Program-made: the position numbers and the translations under genes
The notes under the pieces: generated by a model
The model's database searches: none
What the model saw: only the letters and a program-made list of their open reading frames with translations
What the model was told of the DNA's origin: nothing
Shown here: in pieces, positions 11,713 through 23,282 of the stretch
Position numbering within the stretch: the stretch's first letter is position 1
Layout: every line of letters starts with the position of its first letter
Source: Reticulitermes lucifugus
Lineage: Eukaryota > Arthropoda > Insecta > Blattodea > Rhinotermitidae
DNA length: 64,000 bases
Direction: 5' to 3'
Assembly (NCBI GenBank): GCA_026260175.1
Contig: JAKCWW010000753.1
Coordinates: 1-64,000, forward strand

Positions 11713-11835
11713 CTAGTTGCGTCCCGCGGACTGTTTTCAGATAAGGGCTGTGTATCAGTTGCGTCCGTGGCCGCTAAGGGTCAGGGTATTAGTTGTGTCC
11801 CGCGGTACGTTTTCAGGTATAACAATTGTGTACCA
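11713..11835. repeat. Degenerate tandem repeat, three units
   Basis: Three units begin AGTTGCGTCCCGCGG, AGTTGCGTCCGTGGC and AGTTGTGTCCCGCGG at 11713, 11757 and 11791. Units 1 and 3 continue with a TTTTCAG segment and end in GTGTATC or GTGTACC. Unit lengths differ (about 44, 34 and 44 bp). Confidence 0.7.
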
Positions 11836-11839
11836 AAGT

Positions 11840-12790
11840 TTTTTTTAAAGCTTTATTGACATTACCAATTTACATCAATGGAAAATACAAGCATTAGTCA
11901 ACTGTTGTGCCTTTAACCAACTGCCATTATGGCCTTAGGCAGGAACTTAACCCTGGCCGCCATGTAGAAGACACTCAGGATCGTAACTGTAGTGAAAAAC
12001 CTTGTACACAGAAAAGACACTACCTTACAAGTAGGCTCTATTTAGAGCAATATGTGCTTTGGTCTCTTGTGTTTATCTTTTTTATACGCTGTGGTTAAGT
12101 CGTGCAGAGTGTACTGTACAATGGTCCGAATGAGAGGATTGGTGTGATTAGGGCAGGTAGAGTAAAATCTGGTCGCTAGGCGGAGAACGTAAGTTTGAAT
12201 ATAGTCGATGCAGGATAAGTAGTGAAGTGTACCAAAGATTGTATAGTACAAGGCTAACCTGATTTCGAGAATCGAATTTGTTACATCATTTCGTATACAT
12301 TTCTACCAAACACACGACTTTTCGTCCCTTATCACTTGCATTTTCGATGCCACTTGCCACGTCTGTGTCTGTGCATATCATTGCACAAAGATAATAGACA
12401 CTACGCATGTCAAACTTCTTGATGCGTGCGGACCGCAGTGAGCCAAGAGATTTGAGGTCAGACCGGAAACATTTTAAAAATAAATACAAGGGTATGATAC
12501 TAAAAATGTGCCATGATGCCATAAATAAAGAAAGAATTTCTTGGATCCAAATCTAAATAAAAAATCTATATTACATTATCCATTCGGGCTGCGTTATGAT
12601 ATTTCACCGCTAATCACAGTATGTTCAAGAAACTGGCATAGTGTATTTGTGATTAGCTTATTAATGTCGCGTTTAACGTGTGTATTTATGCTACTGTCAT
12701 TATTGATGACAAATTTGTATCCAATTTACAACATTCACGCAACAAAATGTTCAGTATTGTTCCTTAGATATTGATATTATAATATCTCAC
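11840..12790. other. Non-coding stretch, nothing recognised
   Basis: The sequence is AT-rich with frames under 80 codons. The last 60 bp may belong to the Penelope-like terminus whose hammerhead begins at 12797. Confidence 0.4.
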
Positions 12791-12796
12791 TGAATA

Positions 12797-12837
12797 TTCC
12801 AACATGTTTCGATCCGCAAGGGATCATCATCAGGGAG
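12797..12837 (-). ncRNA. Hammerhead ribozyme, Penelope-type
   Basis: Minus strand, in order: stem I CTCC, core CTGATGA, one extra U, stem II GATCC-CTTGC-GGATC (five perfect pairs), GAAA, palindromic stem III ACATGT, cleavage base U, then GGA. Stem I makes three pairs and then a C-A mismatch. All catalytic core bases are present. The flank towards 12.95 kb is AT-rich and probably belongs to the same terminal repeat, but no coding part is visible. Confidence 0.82.
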
Positions 12838-12839
12838 CC

Positions 12840-14340
12840 AACCAAAGCAATACCACATAAAACCAAATTAGCCACTTTTATACACAGTTGTCATTGTGTA
12901 AAAAGAGTCAAATAGTTAAAATGTAGACAATGTAGAATAGTTGTGTAAGTGTACTGGATCTTGATATACAGTATCTACAGTACTTAAGGAAAGTTAACAC
13001 AGTACTGTGTAGTAAAGTATTAATTGTAATGAGGTCTGTATACATTTGAAGTGATTTATAGCTGATACGTAGTTGCCTAAGCATTGTTCCATGTGACTAA
13101 TAGTTTGTGAAGGTACCCCGGCCCTGGATGGTGGTGCGATTTCGTGTCCACTTAGTATTGTTAGGTTAGTGCGTTATAGAACGGTGCAGTAGAATGGGAA
13201 TGTGAGTAGTGTGGGAGATAGCATTCATACAGATTTTTGGTGGGGAAACCTCTTGGTAAATGTCCACTCGGTCTTCCAAGTGGAAGATGAAACTGGCTCA
13301 GGATGAAGTCGGTGGTGGACTTCGGTACTATCGGCGTTGACCTTGCTAATTTAATGTTATTATATTGTATTGTATTATCTGCCGTTGCTTGTCATAAGAC
13401 ACATGTGTATGCGAACAGTGCGGTGTGGTGTTTGGCAAAGAGTGTTTTTGAAGTTCTGGTACTGTTCACTGGTGTATAGCTTTCGGCTTTCAGCTGTCTT
13501 GAGGTACAGAGCCCGGTTTTCAATTTACGAAGCGTCACAAGATGGCAGACAGGTTACGGAAATAGGAACCCCAGAATCTGCCCTCTTCGTCTCTCTCTGG
13601 TTCCATCATCGTTTCCTCCCCCTCGTATCGGACTTCTCTCAGGAGGTCGAATGGAGGGAAGATCCTTAGGAGTCGTATGGAATTTTCATTCGATTCGAAT
13701 TTGATGCGTGGCTGTAGCTCTTTCATATATAGGCCGGGATGGCCTAAACGTCGTTGGCGTCCAGTAAAATGAAGATTCCGTGTCAGGGTCTCCTGCTATT
13801 TTTTCGTTTCGCTGCTCATATGTTTTTGCCCCCCTTCCCCCTAACGCTGCGGTTCGTAGGGATAAACTGTGATGTTGTTGGAATAGTGGGAAGTTTGGGG
13901 TTGTAGGTCAGGGAATACTATTTTACTTGGAGTGTGGCCACGAATTTGTGTGTGCGCAAAACTTGGTTATTACGCGCTGAGAAAATAAAACTTTTGTATT
14001 CTTGACGTACAAGGTGATTTATTCGTTATGAAGAGATTAAGTGACGGGAAAACGAAAGGAATTTTGTAATGGTAAGCTTCATGGTTTAGTATCGTTACTC
14101 ATTACTACCTGACATTTCAAGCTTGCATGTTTCCGTCTTGCATCACGCGTATGGCATGAAGACGGCACAGCCAGTAGCACCTTAAATTAGGCCTTAGCTG
14201 CTTCCTTCCACATCCCTTCCAATTTTCGCCGTTACAGCTATTCGACACTGTAGTCCTGCGTTTCTGGCAGAGCCGTTTAATAAAGTTCAGGCTGACAGTG
14301 GAGGCAGTTTGTTGCTCCGAAATGTCACATAACACCTATC
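12840..14340. other. Non-coding stretch, nothing recognised
   Basis: Two overlapping opposite-strand frames near 13.4-13.7 kb (99 and 63 codons) are mutual shadows with no known similarity. No repeat family from elsewhere in the window is seen. Confidence 0.4.
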
Positions 14341-14351
14341 ACAGTATAGGG

Positions 14352-14685
14352 CAGGGGTGGCCAAACTTGCTTAGCGCAAGAGCCACATATGATAAACTTC
14401 AGATGTTTGAGAGCCGCAAGACATGAACAAATATTACACACACGTTTTTATTGTTGCATGCACATTTTGTTACATATTTACTCACCATGAACATTAAACT
14501 TACGTTTTAATCCAGTGGACTCTCAGTTTATACCCGGTAAATAATTATAAGACTTGAAAATTTTTTATTTACCTTTTATATGAACTAATGCAAAAAAAGG
14601 AGCTCAGCCAACATATTTCCGCGAGCCGCACATTATATGTCAAAGAGCCGCATGTGGCTCGCGAGCCGCGGTTTGTTCACCCCTG
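14352..14685. mobile_element. hAT-type MITE, 334 bp, intact ends
   Basis: The element starts CAGGGGTGGCCAAACTTGC and ends in the reverse complement of CAGGGGTGAACAAAC. Subterminal GAGCCGC/GCGGCTC motifs repeat on both sides. An 8-bp duplication, GTATAGGG, is identical on both flanks (14344-14351 and 14686-14693). An 8-bp duplication with CAGGGGT ends is diagnostic of the hAT superfamily. The interior is non-coding, so movement would need a transposase from elsewhere. Confidence 0.93.
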
Positions 14686-15129
14686 GTATAGGGTATCATA
14701 ACCTAGAAGACAACGGTAGCACTGTTTGCTGTGTGAACACCTTGCGCAATTTGCTGAAGGAAGACTGTACGTTACAGTGAAGATGCTTGCTGATGCTGAT
14801 TGAAAGCTGAGATCATTATGGTTCATAATTGTCAGCTTGCTGAAAGGAATATGTGAACATAGAGCTTTGAATGCGCTCGCTAATACAAGTGGCCAATTCT
14901 TAAGCATGCGTGCATATTCGTGCAGTTGCTTAATCCCTTTCACCTGACACGCGAAGTGTATCGTTTAACAGGGCCAACTCATGCTCTTGTAAAGTATTTG
15001 GTGTTTGGCAAGGTCTGTGAGGGAGACCGGAACTGAGCAGTGTCAGTATATACGTAAAAGGGAGTTTGTAGCTTTGTAGCAGTAGGAATTATTGTCTACA
15101 TTCTTGTGACGGTGTTCTTAATGTTATCA

Positions 15130-15690
15130 GGCGCGTTCGCAAAATTCCGACAAGTGACTTGTTAGCTTTGTTATATCTGTCTCTGTCTGTACGTCTGTTC
15201 GTCCGCCCGCTTGGAACAACTCCGTTCCCACTGGACGGATTTTCATTAAATTTGGTATTTGAGTATTTTTCGAAAATATGTGAAGAATATTCAAGTTTTA
15301 TCAAAATCTGACAAAATAACGGTTACTTTGCACGAAGACGTATGTACATTTGTGAAAATATCTCTCTGAATTCTTCTCAGAATGAGAAATGTTTCAGACA
15401 AAAGTTGTAGAGAAATCAAAACACGCATTTTATATTATAACTGTTTTCTTTCTTTCAGAAAATCGTTCCGTTTATAAGATAATGTAGAAAAATTTTGTAG
15501 AGCCCGAGCAGCCACAGATGACAGTATAATACAGCGCATGCTCTTTGCATGCTGGATAACTAAGCCTGCAGACACAAACTAAGAACATGTAATGCTTAGA
15601 GCTTTGCCTCAACAGTGGTTACGCGAAGGCGCCTCAGTGTTTATACCTACATTGCCTGTCTTTTATAAGTATTATGTCGGACATTGTGCA
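15130..15690 (+). repeat. Dispersed repeat family G, copy 1
   Basis: The segment starts near TTGTTAGCTTTG, passes a CTGTCTGTACGTCTGTTCG tract, and continues with CACTGGACGGATTTTCATT and TTTCGAAAATATGTGAAGAA. Homologous segments lie at 44470-44720 (inverted), 50870-51235 and 29995-30215 (inverted). The far end (TATACCTACATTGCCTGTC) matches 51.19 kb, so the unit is at least 550 bp. The class is unknown: no coding frame, tRNA head or terminal inverted repeat was found. Confidence 0.65.
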
Positions 15691-15699
15691 GTATACGTC

Positions 15700-16720
15700 G
15701 TTTCGGGAGCTGACCTCTTCTCTGTCGTAACGACCGTGGTGCCGTACTAGCGTAGTATTCAGACGGCCTAAAGTTCGAACCTAACAGTAGTGACTTAAAT
15801 AACATCTCCCAGGAATGGTAACTGCTCGCCTGAAGATTAAGAGCAGAGCCCTGTCAAATATACTTCAGGCAGTGCCCAGCATAGTACTGGTATAGTAAAA
15901 GTTATTCATTGCCATGGAAGCTATCTTAGATGATTTCTTTAAATAAGAACAACATGTACACAGTTGCAATTTCTCTAGCGTATTGCGCAGCAAGCTAGTA
16001 ATTGTGCGAAGCCACCACGAAGTGTTGTTCTTGCCCGCCGCTTGGCGCTGCTGCAGCCTAGATATCCCCTTTCCCTCTGGTCCACCGAGCAGAAATTGAT
16101 AGGATAAATTCCGGGGGCCTGAATTGGCTCCGGCCAACTGGAAAACTGTAGCGCTATAGCGAAGCGAGGCCCCCACTCCCACCTCCACCCTCATACCCCT
16201 TCGCCTCTCTTGTATTCGTGGGAAGAGGCAAGCGAATTTGCTGTACTAATATCATCGAATATTCTCTGTCAGTCTGCAGCTTCAGCCAGAGAGGATGCTT
16301 TGTGTAACAATGTGTTTTTGGAGGGTATAAGTCTGCATATAGAAGGGTGAGTGGGGGCTTATAATATGCTCATCAGTCCCCTACCTCCATCCCTTGCTTA
16401 CATGTAAAATCCTCTGTGCCCCCTCCCCGTCCTAAGTATCTGCCCTTCCCCATTTTGAACAGAATATAATCTAGTGCAAGTAATCTATTGGTTCATTACG
16501 TTATGAGATTTGGCAGAAGAGCTTAAACCTTACGGTGTACAGATTGAATCAGAATGTTGCCCAGTTTTGTGTTCAGTTCAGATCTGTAGGAGTATAATAC
16601 AGGCATGTGCACTACGTATCATAAACAGGTTTATTTTGCGAAGTGCATTAAAAACTAATTCTATCGTATATAAGTTTATTTATACCAACTACTGCACACC
16701 AATTACATATATTCATTCCA
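15700..16720. other. Non-coding stretch, nothing recognised
   Basis: This includes a GC-richer patch around 16.0-16.2 kb without coding signs. Frames here are at most 109 codons and share nothing with known families. Confidence 0.4.
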
Positions 16721-16723
16721 CAT

Positions 16724-16768
16724 ACTCCTACATGTTTCGGCTGACATTCTCAGCCATCATCAGGGAGT
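16724..16768 (-). ncRNA. Hammerhead ribozyme, complete, best of the window
   Basis: Minus strand: stem I ACTCC, core CTGATGA, extra U, stem II GGCTGA-GAATG-TCAGCC (six perfect pairs), GAAA, palindromic ACATGT stem III, cleavage base A, then GGAGT. The last pairs perfectly with ACTCC over five bases. Every conserved core base is present. A 106-codon plus-strand frame running across it is antisense to the ribozyme and is not a gene. Confidence 0.88.
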
Positions 16769-17267
16769 CATTCTCTGTAGACTCACGCAGTATGCAGCGT
16801 GTCACTGAATTACGTATATTACAGCCGTAGTTATAAAATACAACAAAACCCGGTGTGTTGGTACGTAAAATATTTAGATATAAAACATGTACGTAAATGT
16901 CTTGTTTCCAAACATATGTCTCGTGACAACGTGCAGTTTTGTGCGGTGGAGACCCCTGGCTATGGAGTCGGGTTCGTTAAAGGTCATCACAGGCTCCTGT
17001 TCGAGTCAGTTGATACCGTTTTCTCTAAGATCCACTAAGATTATAATCTCATTCACACGTATGGCTCACAAGCGGTATCCTACGACGCATTCCGACCAAA
17101 TTTAAAGCTTTCCCATGTTTTTCCTACATGCCTGGCCCATCTCATTCTTGATTTGATAATGCCAAAATCGTATAAGGTGTGGAGTAGGCTTACGCATTGT
17201 TAAGTTACACTGTGCAATTCCCTGCTGTCATCTCTCTGGGCTTCCAGTAGTCTTCTTTCCCATAACT

Positions 17268-17545
17268 TCGTCTTCCAGGGAACCGGTTATGGCGACTAGC
17301 CACGACCTGGACCCGGTAGGGGCAAGATATTTTCTCTTCTCCAGAATTGTCCAGACCGTCTGTGGGGCCCACCCAGTCTGTATTCAGTGGACACCGGGAT
17401 TCTGTCCCGGGGGGAAGCGGGCGTGAAAGTGACCACTCGCCATCTTCCAGCACCAAGGCTATGAATGAGTGGAGCTATACCTCTACTGTCTGTATATGCC
17501 TTCAGGGCGTGGATAGGGATAACTTCACCCTTTTACTTCCACTTC
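17268..17545 (+). mobile_element. SINE-B copy
   Basis: Body segments GTGGGGCCCACCCAGTCTG, GACACCGGGATTCTGTCCC, GAGTGGAGCTATACCTCTAC and ATGCCTTCAGGGCGTG match the other SINE-B copies. The tail is TTCACCCTTTTAC, a decayed TTTACC tail. The tRNA-like head is diverged but recognisable before 17.3 kb. Overlapping open frames on both strands are by-products. Confidence 0.8.
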
Positions 17546-17549
17546 GTCC

Positions 17550-19205
17550 TCTGACGTTACCAATCTTCAGTATGTCTTTCAGAGCGTTATTTAGGCTTGA
17601 TTTAGCTTTTCTCACGTGCAATATCGGAAACGTATACACACTTTTCCAGCATAAGGTAATATATTTAAAGAAGATGCTGGTGATGAAGGAACCGTCGTTT
17701 GTTATTGTGGACCATAAGTAATTGTGTAAATATTCAAAAGAAAATATACGATTCCTGTTTAAGAAATTTAATGTGCATGATGGAGGAAAAAGAACAATCG
17801 TTTTAAAGATCGGAGGTAACCTCATCACAAATGTGATATTGAAAGTGAATTTTGAATCATGCTGGGGGTTTTCTTAAATATTATTTTGTTTTCTTCACGA
17901 AGACTTTGGTAAGTGGGTTCGAACTGCGTGGATGTTTCTATTGGCGCTTAGTGTTTTTCGTAGCTAATATTTTGACCATTAATGAATTCGCAGTGGATCA
18001 TTGCACATACTGAAATGGCAGTAATGCATGGAGGAAGACTGGACGTCGTTTTATAAATCGCGTTGACATACAGGAAGGGTCGATTTCGGAGATGTCGCAG
18101 GGGGGGGGGTATTCTTTTTATTATTTCAATTTTCGTTCTCTTGTGAAGAATAGATCAGTTTTTTTTATCAGGTAGGGAACTGTGGGGAATGGATAGCTTA
18201 CTTAAACAGTGGGGCAGATGCACCCGAGTCAGAGACAAGAGCAACGGGGTAAAATGGCTAGAGAGGGATGTTGGTAGATGAAGGGTTGGGGGTGAGTGAT
18301 GTCACTGACAGAACTTCCCTTTGATGTCCAGCCTTGAGGGAGGGAGGTTTAAATAGAAAAGGCTCGTGGTTCGGGAGGCAGGAGCAAGCGCTGATGGAAC
18401 AATATTTAAACAGAGGCTGGCTTCAGTTACAGCACTGGATGCTATATGAGAGCTCTTCTCTACTTATACGCAAACTTCGCGGACTGGTAGCGTGAAACCC
18501 AGTTTTGCTTCTTGTCTCCTGAATTCGCTGCAGATTCTACGTAACCAACGGTGGGGTTTCAACTGGTCCTGTGGCGGGCTTTCATACTGACTGTCATGAA
18601 GTTTTATGTTCCACGAAAGCAGGCAGTTACTTGACTGCTTCAGTAACTGTCACCTGTGCAAGGTAGTGCATCTTTAATTTAAGCACCTACCTCTTACTTT
18701 AGAACTTCCTGGTTGCAGTATGTACCACCAAGTTTAACAGATAAAACATCTACGCTCTGCCCACTTAGCCTTGTGTGTGGATTCAGAACAAAGAGCGATT
18801 TTTTCCTATACAGCATTATCGGATTGGTTTTTATAACTGAGACGGAGTGTTTACTGCGCGGTGCGGATTGCATCTTTAAATATAATTCCGGTTAATCATA
18901 GTCTTTATAGGGTTAATCCTGTTGTTCGTTAGCGTATGACGTGAGATCCAATATAAGCTACATGCATATGTTACGTAACGTCGAATGTGAGAATGATTCT
19001 GAATAATGAGGAATTGCCACTTGTAGGATACTAATGAAATGTCCATGGATAATTCAGCGTTAATAATTGATAATTCCCACCTGTGGGCACAGTTTACACA
19101 GATGGTCGTTCAGTTTATGGGCCTACGGCCGTCTGAGGGTATAATAGAATCGTTATTTCGTACGACGACGAGTTGTATCTTGATGACTGTCAGTTTGCAA
19201 GGCTT
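17550..19205. other. Non-coding stretch, nothing recognised
   Basis: A G-run lies at about 18101-18110. Frames up to 108 codons on the minus strand (17502-17828) are unrecognised. No repeat relation to the rest of the window was seen. Confidence 0.4.
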
Positions 19206-19214
19206 TATAGCGTT

Positions 19215-19410
19215 GGTGATGGATGAATGAATGGGTATGGAGAATTAGTGGAATGATACTTGTAGGGTAACCGAAGAATAACTCGGAGAAAGATATGTCC
19301 CAATTTCACTTTGTCCACCCCAAATACCACATGGATCTGTCTGGGATTGTACCCGGACGTCCGGGATGAGAGGCCGGCAACTAGCTTCCTGAGACGATCA
19401 TGGTTTTGGG
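19215..19410 (-). mobile_element. SINE-D, tRNA-derived
   Basis: Minus strand: tRNA-like head with TTGCCGGCCTCTCATCCCGG and B box GGGTACAATCC (plus 19343-19353). The body is CCATGTGGTATTTGGGGTGG, ACAAAGTGAAATTGGG and TCTCCGAGTTATTC, and the tail is an ATTCATTC repeat (plus 19219-19235). This body layout matches a SINE type I recall from other arthropods. Only one copy was seen here. Confidence 0.65.
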
Positions 19411-19554
19411 GTCCAGCCTCTAGTACAAAATAATGATGATAAGTTAGTGTGCCCGTCATTGCTGTTGATTTATGGAGAACATAACAGAAGTCTGCGAACG
19501 GTCCAGGCTGCCTTGACGGCGTACGTCTTGCGTAATGCTCTCAAAAATCTTTTT

Positions 19555-19555
19555 A

Positions 19556-19587
<32 letters not shown>

Positions 19588-19720
19588 CGTATTATCCCAG
19601 TCCTTTCGTAGAAAGACCCGAGACGATAGCGAAGTCTCCCGGTGGAGGTGCGAACCCATGATCTCTGCATGTAAACGAACTGTTAGAGGGAGGTGACTGC
19701 ATGCCTGTCGTGACTGTCGT
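19555..19720 (-). mobile_element. SINE-F candidate with CA-repeat tail
   Basis: Minus strand: tRNA-like head with CATGCAGAGATC and B box GGGTTCGCACC, then body GGGAGACTTCGCTATCGTC and TTTCTACGAAAGGACTGGG, ending in a CA microsatellite (plus 19556-19580). It sits between SINE-D and the hammerhead at 19845. With only one copy seen, family status is uncertain. Confidence 0.5.
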
Positions 19721-19844
19721 CTCCCGCTCCCGGGTACTTGGGTGTATTTCCTCGTAGGCCCATCCTTTAACTATCACTGATGTTCTGCAGAATGACTACC
19801 AGTCATCGTGAACACAGCTTTATCACTGTATGTTATTGCACATT

Positions 19845-19887
19845 TGACGACATGTTCTGGCCTTGAATGCGGGCCATCATCAGGTCA
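19845..19887 (-). ncRNA. Hammerhead ribozyme with damaged GAAA box
   Basis: Minus strand: stem I TGAC, core CTGATGA, extra U, stem II GGCC/GGCC around a 9-nt loop, then AGAA where GAAA is expected, palindromic ACATGT, cleavage base C, and GTCA. Stem I (TGAC/GTCA) makes four perfect pairs and uses different bases from the other copies. The catalytic G is altered, so this copy should be inactive or weak. Confidence 0.68.
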
Positions 19888-20530
19888 CTGACGTATACAA
19901 AACCTGTAGAGGAATTGAATAATAAACTCTTAAATCTAAAGATGTTTACATTTGTTAGTTTCCTGTATGGAAATTGGATCTCTTGCCTTTTTTACAACTT
20001 ATATTTGTACTCGTGCATACGTCCCATTTTATTATTTGCTGTTCAGTTTATGTTGTGTAGTGTTATTATGGGTGTATAAATTTTATCGATTTTTTATTGT
20101 TTAACTGGTATAAAATTAAAATTAGGAACAGCAAATCCACTGTTTTTACGCAGGGATCGTACGTCATTCTTGAAGACGTGCCATGTTTGTTTCGTTTGTT
20201 ATCTTCGGAGAAGCTTTTTTATATAGAATTTGGGCATATATTTGTGTACGTGATCTTATTTCCAGGTATTGCGCATAATTACTACATACAGTCGTGATTT
20301 TCCTGGAGTGTTATGTTGGATTCTTTGATATTCAGGGTATGCGTGTTTGTTGCCTTCATTGGATAGGGCTGTTGTTACCTTTTCATTCCACACAGGGGAA
20401 TCACACGTGAGTCCATCTTGGATCCTTTCTGTAGAAAGTTTATTCTGATTTACAGACGGTTTCTGTATTTTATTGCTATATGTCCCGGCAGTCTCTTCGT
20501 CCTTGTGTTCACAGTAATCATGCCGTTGAA

Positions 20531-20681
20531 CAGGGGTGCACACATCCCGCGTGCCAGGTCATGGCAACTGTACGGTGGCGCCTATATTTGTTGGTACTTT
20601 GAATAACATTCGATTCATCACGCTTCTGGTGCCAGACGTTTTAGGTGGCACCTAGATTTTTGGGAAATTTGTGCACCGCTG
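20531..20681. mobile_element. Tiny hAT-type MITE, 151 bp (copy 1)
   Basis: Ends are CAGGGGTGCAC and the reverse complement of CAGCGGTGCAC. The 8-bp flanks CCGTTGAA and TCGATGAA agree at six positions. The interior (GTACGGTGGCGCC; GGTGGCACCTAGATTTTTGG) aligns with the element at 60096-60260, so both belong to one family. Confidence 0.78.
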
Positions 20682-20689
20682 TCGATGAA

Positions 20690-22110
20690 TAGTTCAAAAT
20701 ACGTATTTGTTATATTCTTTATAGCCTGTTTGTGGTTCTGTTGTTTTTTTCAGTACGCCCCTCTTGGGTGAGCAATATTGATTTGAGTGGTATCGGCCAG
20801 TAAAGGCTAGTAGTTCACCTGAAAATCTGGGTAAATATAATATACATGTCGACAAGCATTCAGTAATTGGAAGTAAAAATAAATAAATAAATATGTGTGT
20901 ATATTAGACAACCAACGCATTTTAATTTAATCTTTGAACTTTCTACCTCATTTAACTGTGCTATCATTTAATCCTGTTTACGCAGTCCAAGAGAAAGGCG
21001 GGTCCGATAGTGGACTGAAATGTAGTACCACATTCGGCAGTGTCTTGACACAAGCGTATTGTATACCAGGCTCAGAATTTACTTTTATGTGCAAGAGTTG
21101 GTGTATCTTGCTGTGGTATCATTTATCCCAGAAAGATGCGCCAAGGTTTAGACGTAAACAAATTACTGGATATGCTGCTGTGTGTAGTTGCATCGTGGCT
21201 GTAGTGCTGCAGAGTCGTGCGGTGATGATGAACCTTCAGCAGGTTGTAAGGACGGAAACAAACAGTCCACTGAAGATGAAACTTAAAAGTCTTACCATCT
21301 TCAACAAGTTTGACATACGCGTTTGAAATCGTCCGTGCTCACTGCCTTTTTCGTATTTAACACGTTGCCCCGCTCTTTATAGTGTACGGTGCGTTTCCGG
21401 AGACCCTGCTGCAAATCTGACTCAATTTCGTCATTAGACGCGGTGTTTTAAATTCAGATTACTTTTGATGACCCCCAGACCATAAATCCATTTTTACAAC
21501 AAAAACAAAAAAACAGTGGTTTGAAATATATAATTTCCAAACTGACTAAATCTGCTGTGTGTCACAAAAGAATGGTTAGGCCTACTGTTTTGTTTCCCCC
21601 CCTTTTGTATCGATATTTGATAGGGCTTAATAGAAAGAATACCCAGCGTCACTAGGCTCATATTACGACAATTTCTGTGACGCTTGGCATCGTGCCTGTT
21701 GCAGATGTAACAGTTTTCGAATAGTAATTAATTTAAAGATGCCCCAGCTTCAGTTCTGATACATTTCTGTCTCTTTATCCAAGTGGTTTATGAAGCATAT
21801 ACTACGTCCATGGAGAGAAATCTTTATTGAGAAGATGTTGGTCGCTCTTCTGATCGAGCAACTCCACGCCTTTTGTGTAAACCGGAACTTCATTAACAAA
21901 AGCTCGTCACACTACCCTGTAGCCATTCAGCTGAATCCACTACTCGTTACACCCTGTTGATTTAAGATCTGCCTGAATATCATCCACCCCATGTAGGCCT
22001 ATAGGTAGGATTTCAGGGCTGATCCCCTCCTCTTTTTCCAAGGAAACTTTTTTTTTTTGTGTAGTCCACAGTTTTAATCTAATGCAAAGAACATACATTG
22101 CTGTACGTAT
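20690..22110. other. Non-coding stretch, nothing recognised
   Basis: The longest frame of the window (130 codons, 20934-21326 plus) lies here without recognisable similarity. CTGAAGATGAAAC at 21262-21274 resembles a hammerhead core but has no stem II. Confidence 0.4.
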
Positions 22111-22117
22111 GCTGTAG

Positions 22118-22358
22118 GGTGGGATATCGTAGTCGGCGTAGCAACTTAGTACAGACTGGACGATCCGGGCCTCGAACGTCGGTGGCGGTAAGCTTTTCTC
22201 TTCTCCATCAAGACCGGCCCTCTACAATGGATACCAGGGTTCTTTCCCGGCAGTAAAGCGTCCGGGCCGTGATGCTGGCCACCCATCTAGCGCCGAGGGT
22301 AAGAAAGGGTACGACTATGCCTCTGTCCCTCCTGTGTTACGTGTGACCTTTACCTTTA
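22118..22358 (+). mobile_element. SINE-B copy with clear TTTACC tail
   Basis: The order is head (GGTGGGATATCGTAGTCGGC), body (GGATACCAGGGTTCTTTCCC, GGCAGTAAAGCGTCCGGGCC, CCACCCATCTAGCGCCGAGG) and tail GTGACCTTTACCTTTACG. The tail repeats TTTACC, the same terminus as SINE-A copy 3. Confidence 0.85.
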
Positions 22359-22744
22359 CGTGTTCTGGCTAAGTTGCCTATGTGATAATGTTTGTATGCC
22401 GTTGAGTGTTTTCTGCTTTTTTAATGCCCTGTAGGATTGTTTGTTGACACCGTTTAGAAGGAACTGCCGCGTCCATCTTCAGGCTGACAGTTACCTTCAG
22501 GTATACGCCAATCGGCACCTGCCATGAAATCCTGAAAACGCTGTAATTTCTGTACTGATTGCTTAGCTGATAATTTGTTTGTTACATTCTATACCGTGCT
22601 TGGCACTTTCGATTTGAAGGTGCTATACAGCATTCACTAAACTTCTTCAGCTTCCCCGATTAGGTCCTCGGGTATTGTTCTCTTCAAAATTTTGAAAGTG
22701 GCAGTTCTTATTGGGCGGAGAATAATTTACTCCAACACAGCAAT

Positions 22745-22850
22745 GGAAGTTGAGGGCGAACACGTGCATCCATGCCTCAAGTGGGATTCGAATCTGTGAT
22801 TTTAGTAGATATTCTGTCGGTCTGAGACCGTATAATCTACTTCGAGCATT
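22745..22850 (-). mobile_element. tRNA-like SINE head, unassigned
   Basis: Minus strand CGGTCTCAGACCG is followed by AGATTCGAATCCC (B box) and CATGGATGCACGTG. The arrangement resembles the SINE-C head-body junction but is too diverged to assign. It is not a tRNA gene because no closed acceptor stem is seen. Confidence 0.4.
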
Positions 22851-23282
22851 CATAATGAGTGTTTTATGACAAAGTGCAAGTACAATTATTTTATTTGTGT
22901 ACTGCATGGTTGCAACATCTTTCGGGAGCGAGAAGACTATTCTTTTGCGCCATAGGGTAAACAATAAAACAAAGGTGAAAATGAAATTGACATGTGTAAA
23001 TCAGTGTAATATACGTGTACCCGACCAGAGGGCCTGGCAGTTACAGTCCAGGCTGCCGCTCACATTTGCCGGTATTGTGTTGGTGCAATTGTGTGCACTC
23101 AGAATGTCTACGTCTTAATCCGTTCATTAACGACGATCGCTCAGCCGCAGCTATGTACCGTCCGGTGGGAGGTTGATAGTATGTGATGAAATATCAGGGA
23201 AATGGAATGGGCTGTCGCAACATTTATCTGCAAGAAATAAGGAAAACAATGGAATTCCTATTAATAGGCTGTGTTGGGTATG

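Noticed and set aside
16510-16830. 106-codon plus frame containing a MFRLTFSAIIRE-like stretch
   Set aside because: That stretch is the antisense of the hammerhead at 16724-16768. Similar peptides arise wherever these ribozymes are translated backwards.
19456-19670. Frames with alternating T-H residues
   Set aside because: They are the CA microsatellite tail of SINE-F.
21255-21285. CTGAAGATGAAAC as a hammerhead
   Set aside because: The GAAAC box follows the core immediately, leaving no stem II, and stem I does not pair.
20934-21326. Longest open frame (130 codons, plus)
   Set aside because: No domain, signal, repeat relation or splice context. Random sequence of this size and composition yields frames of this length.
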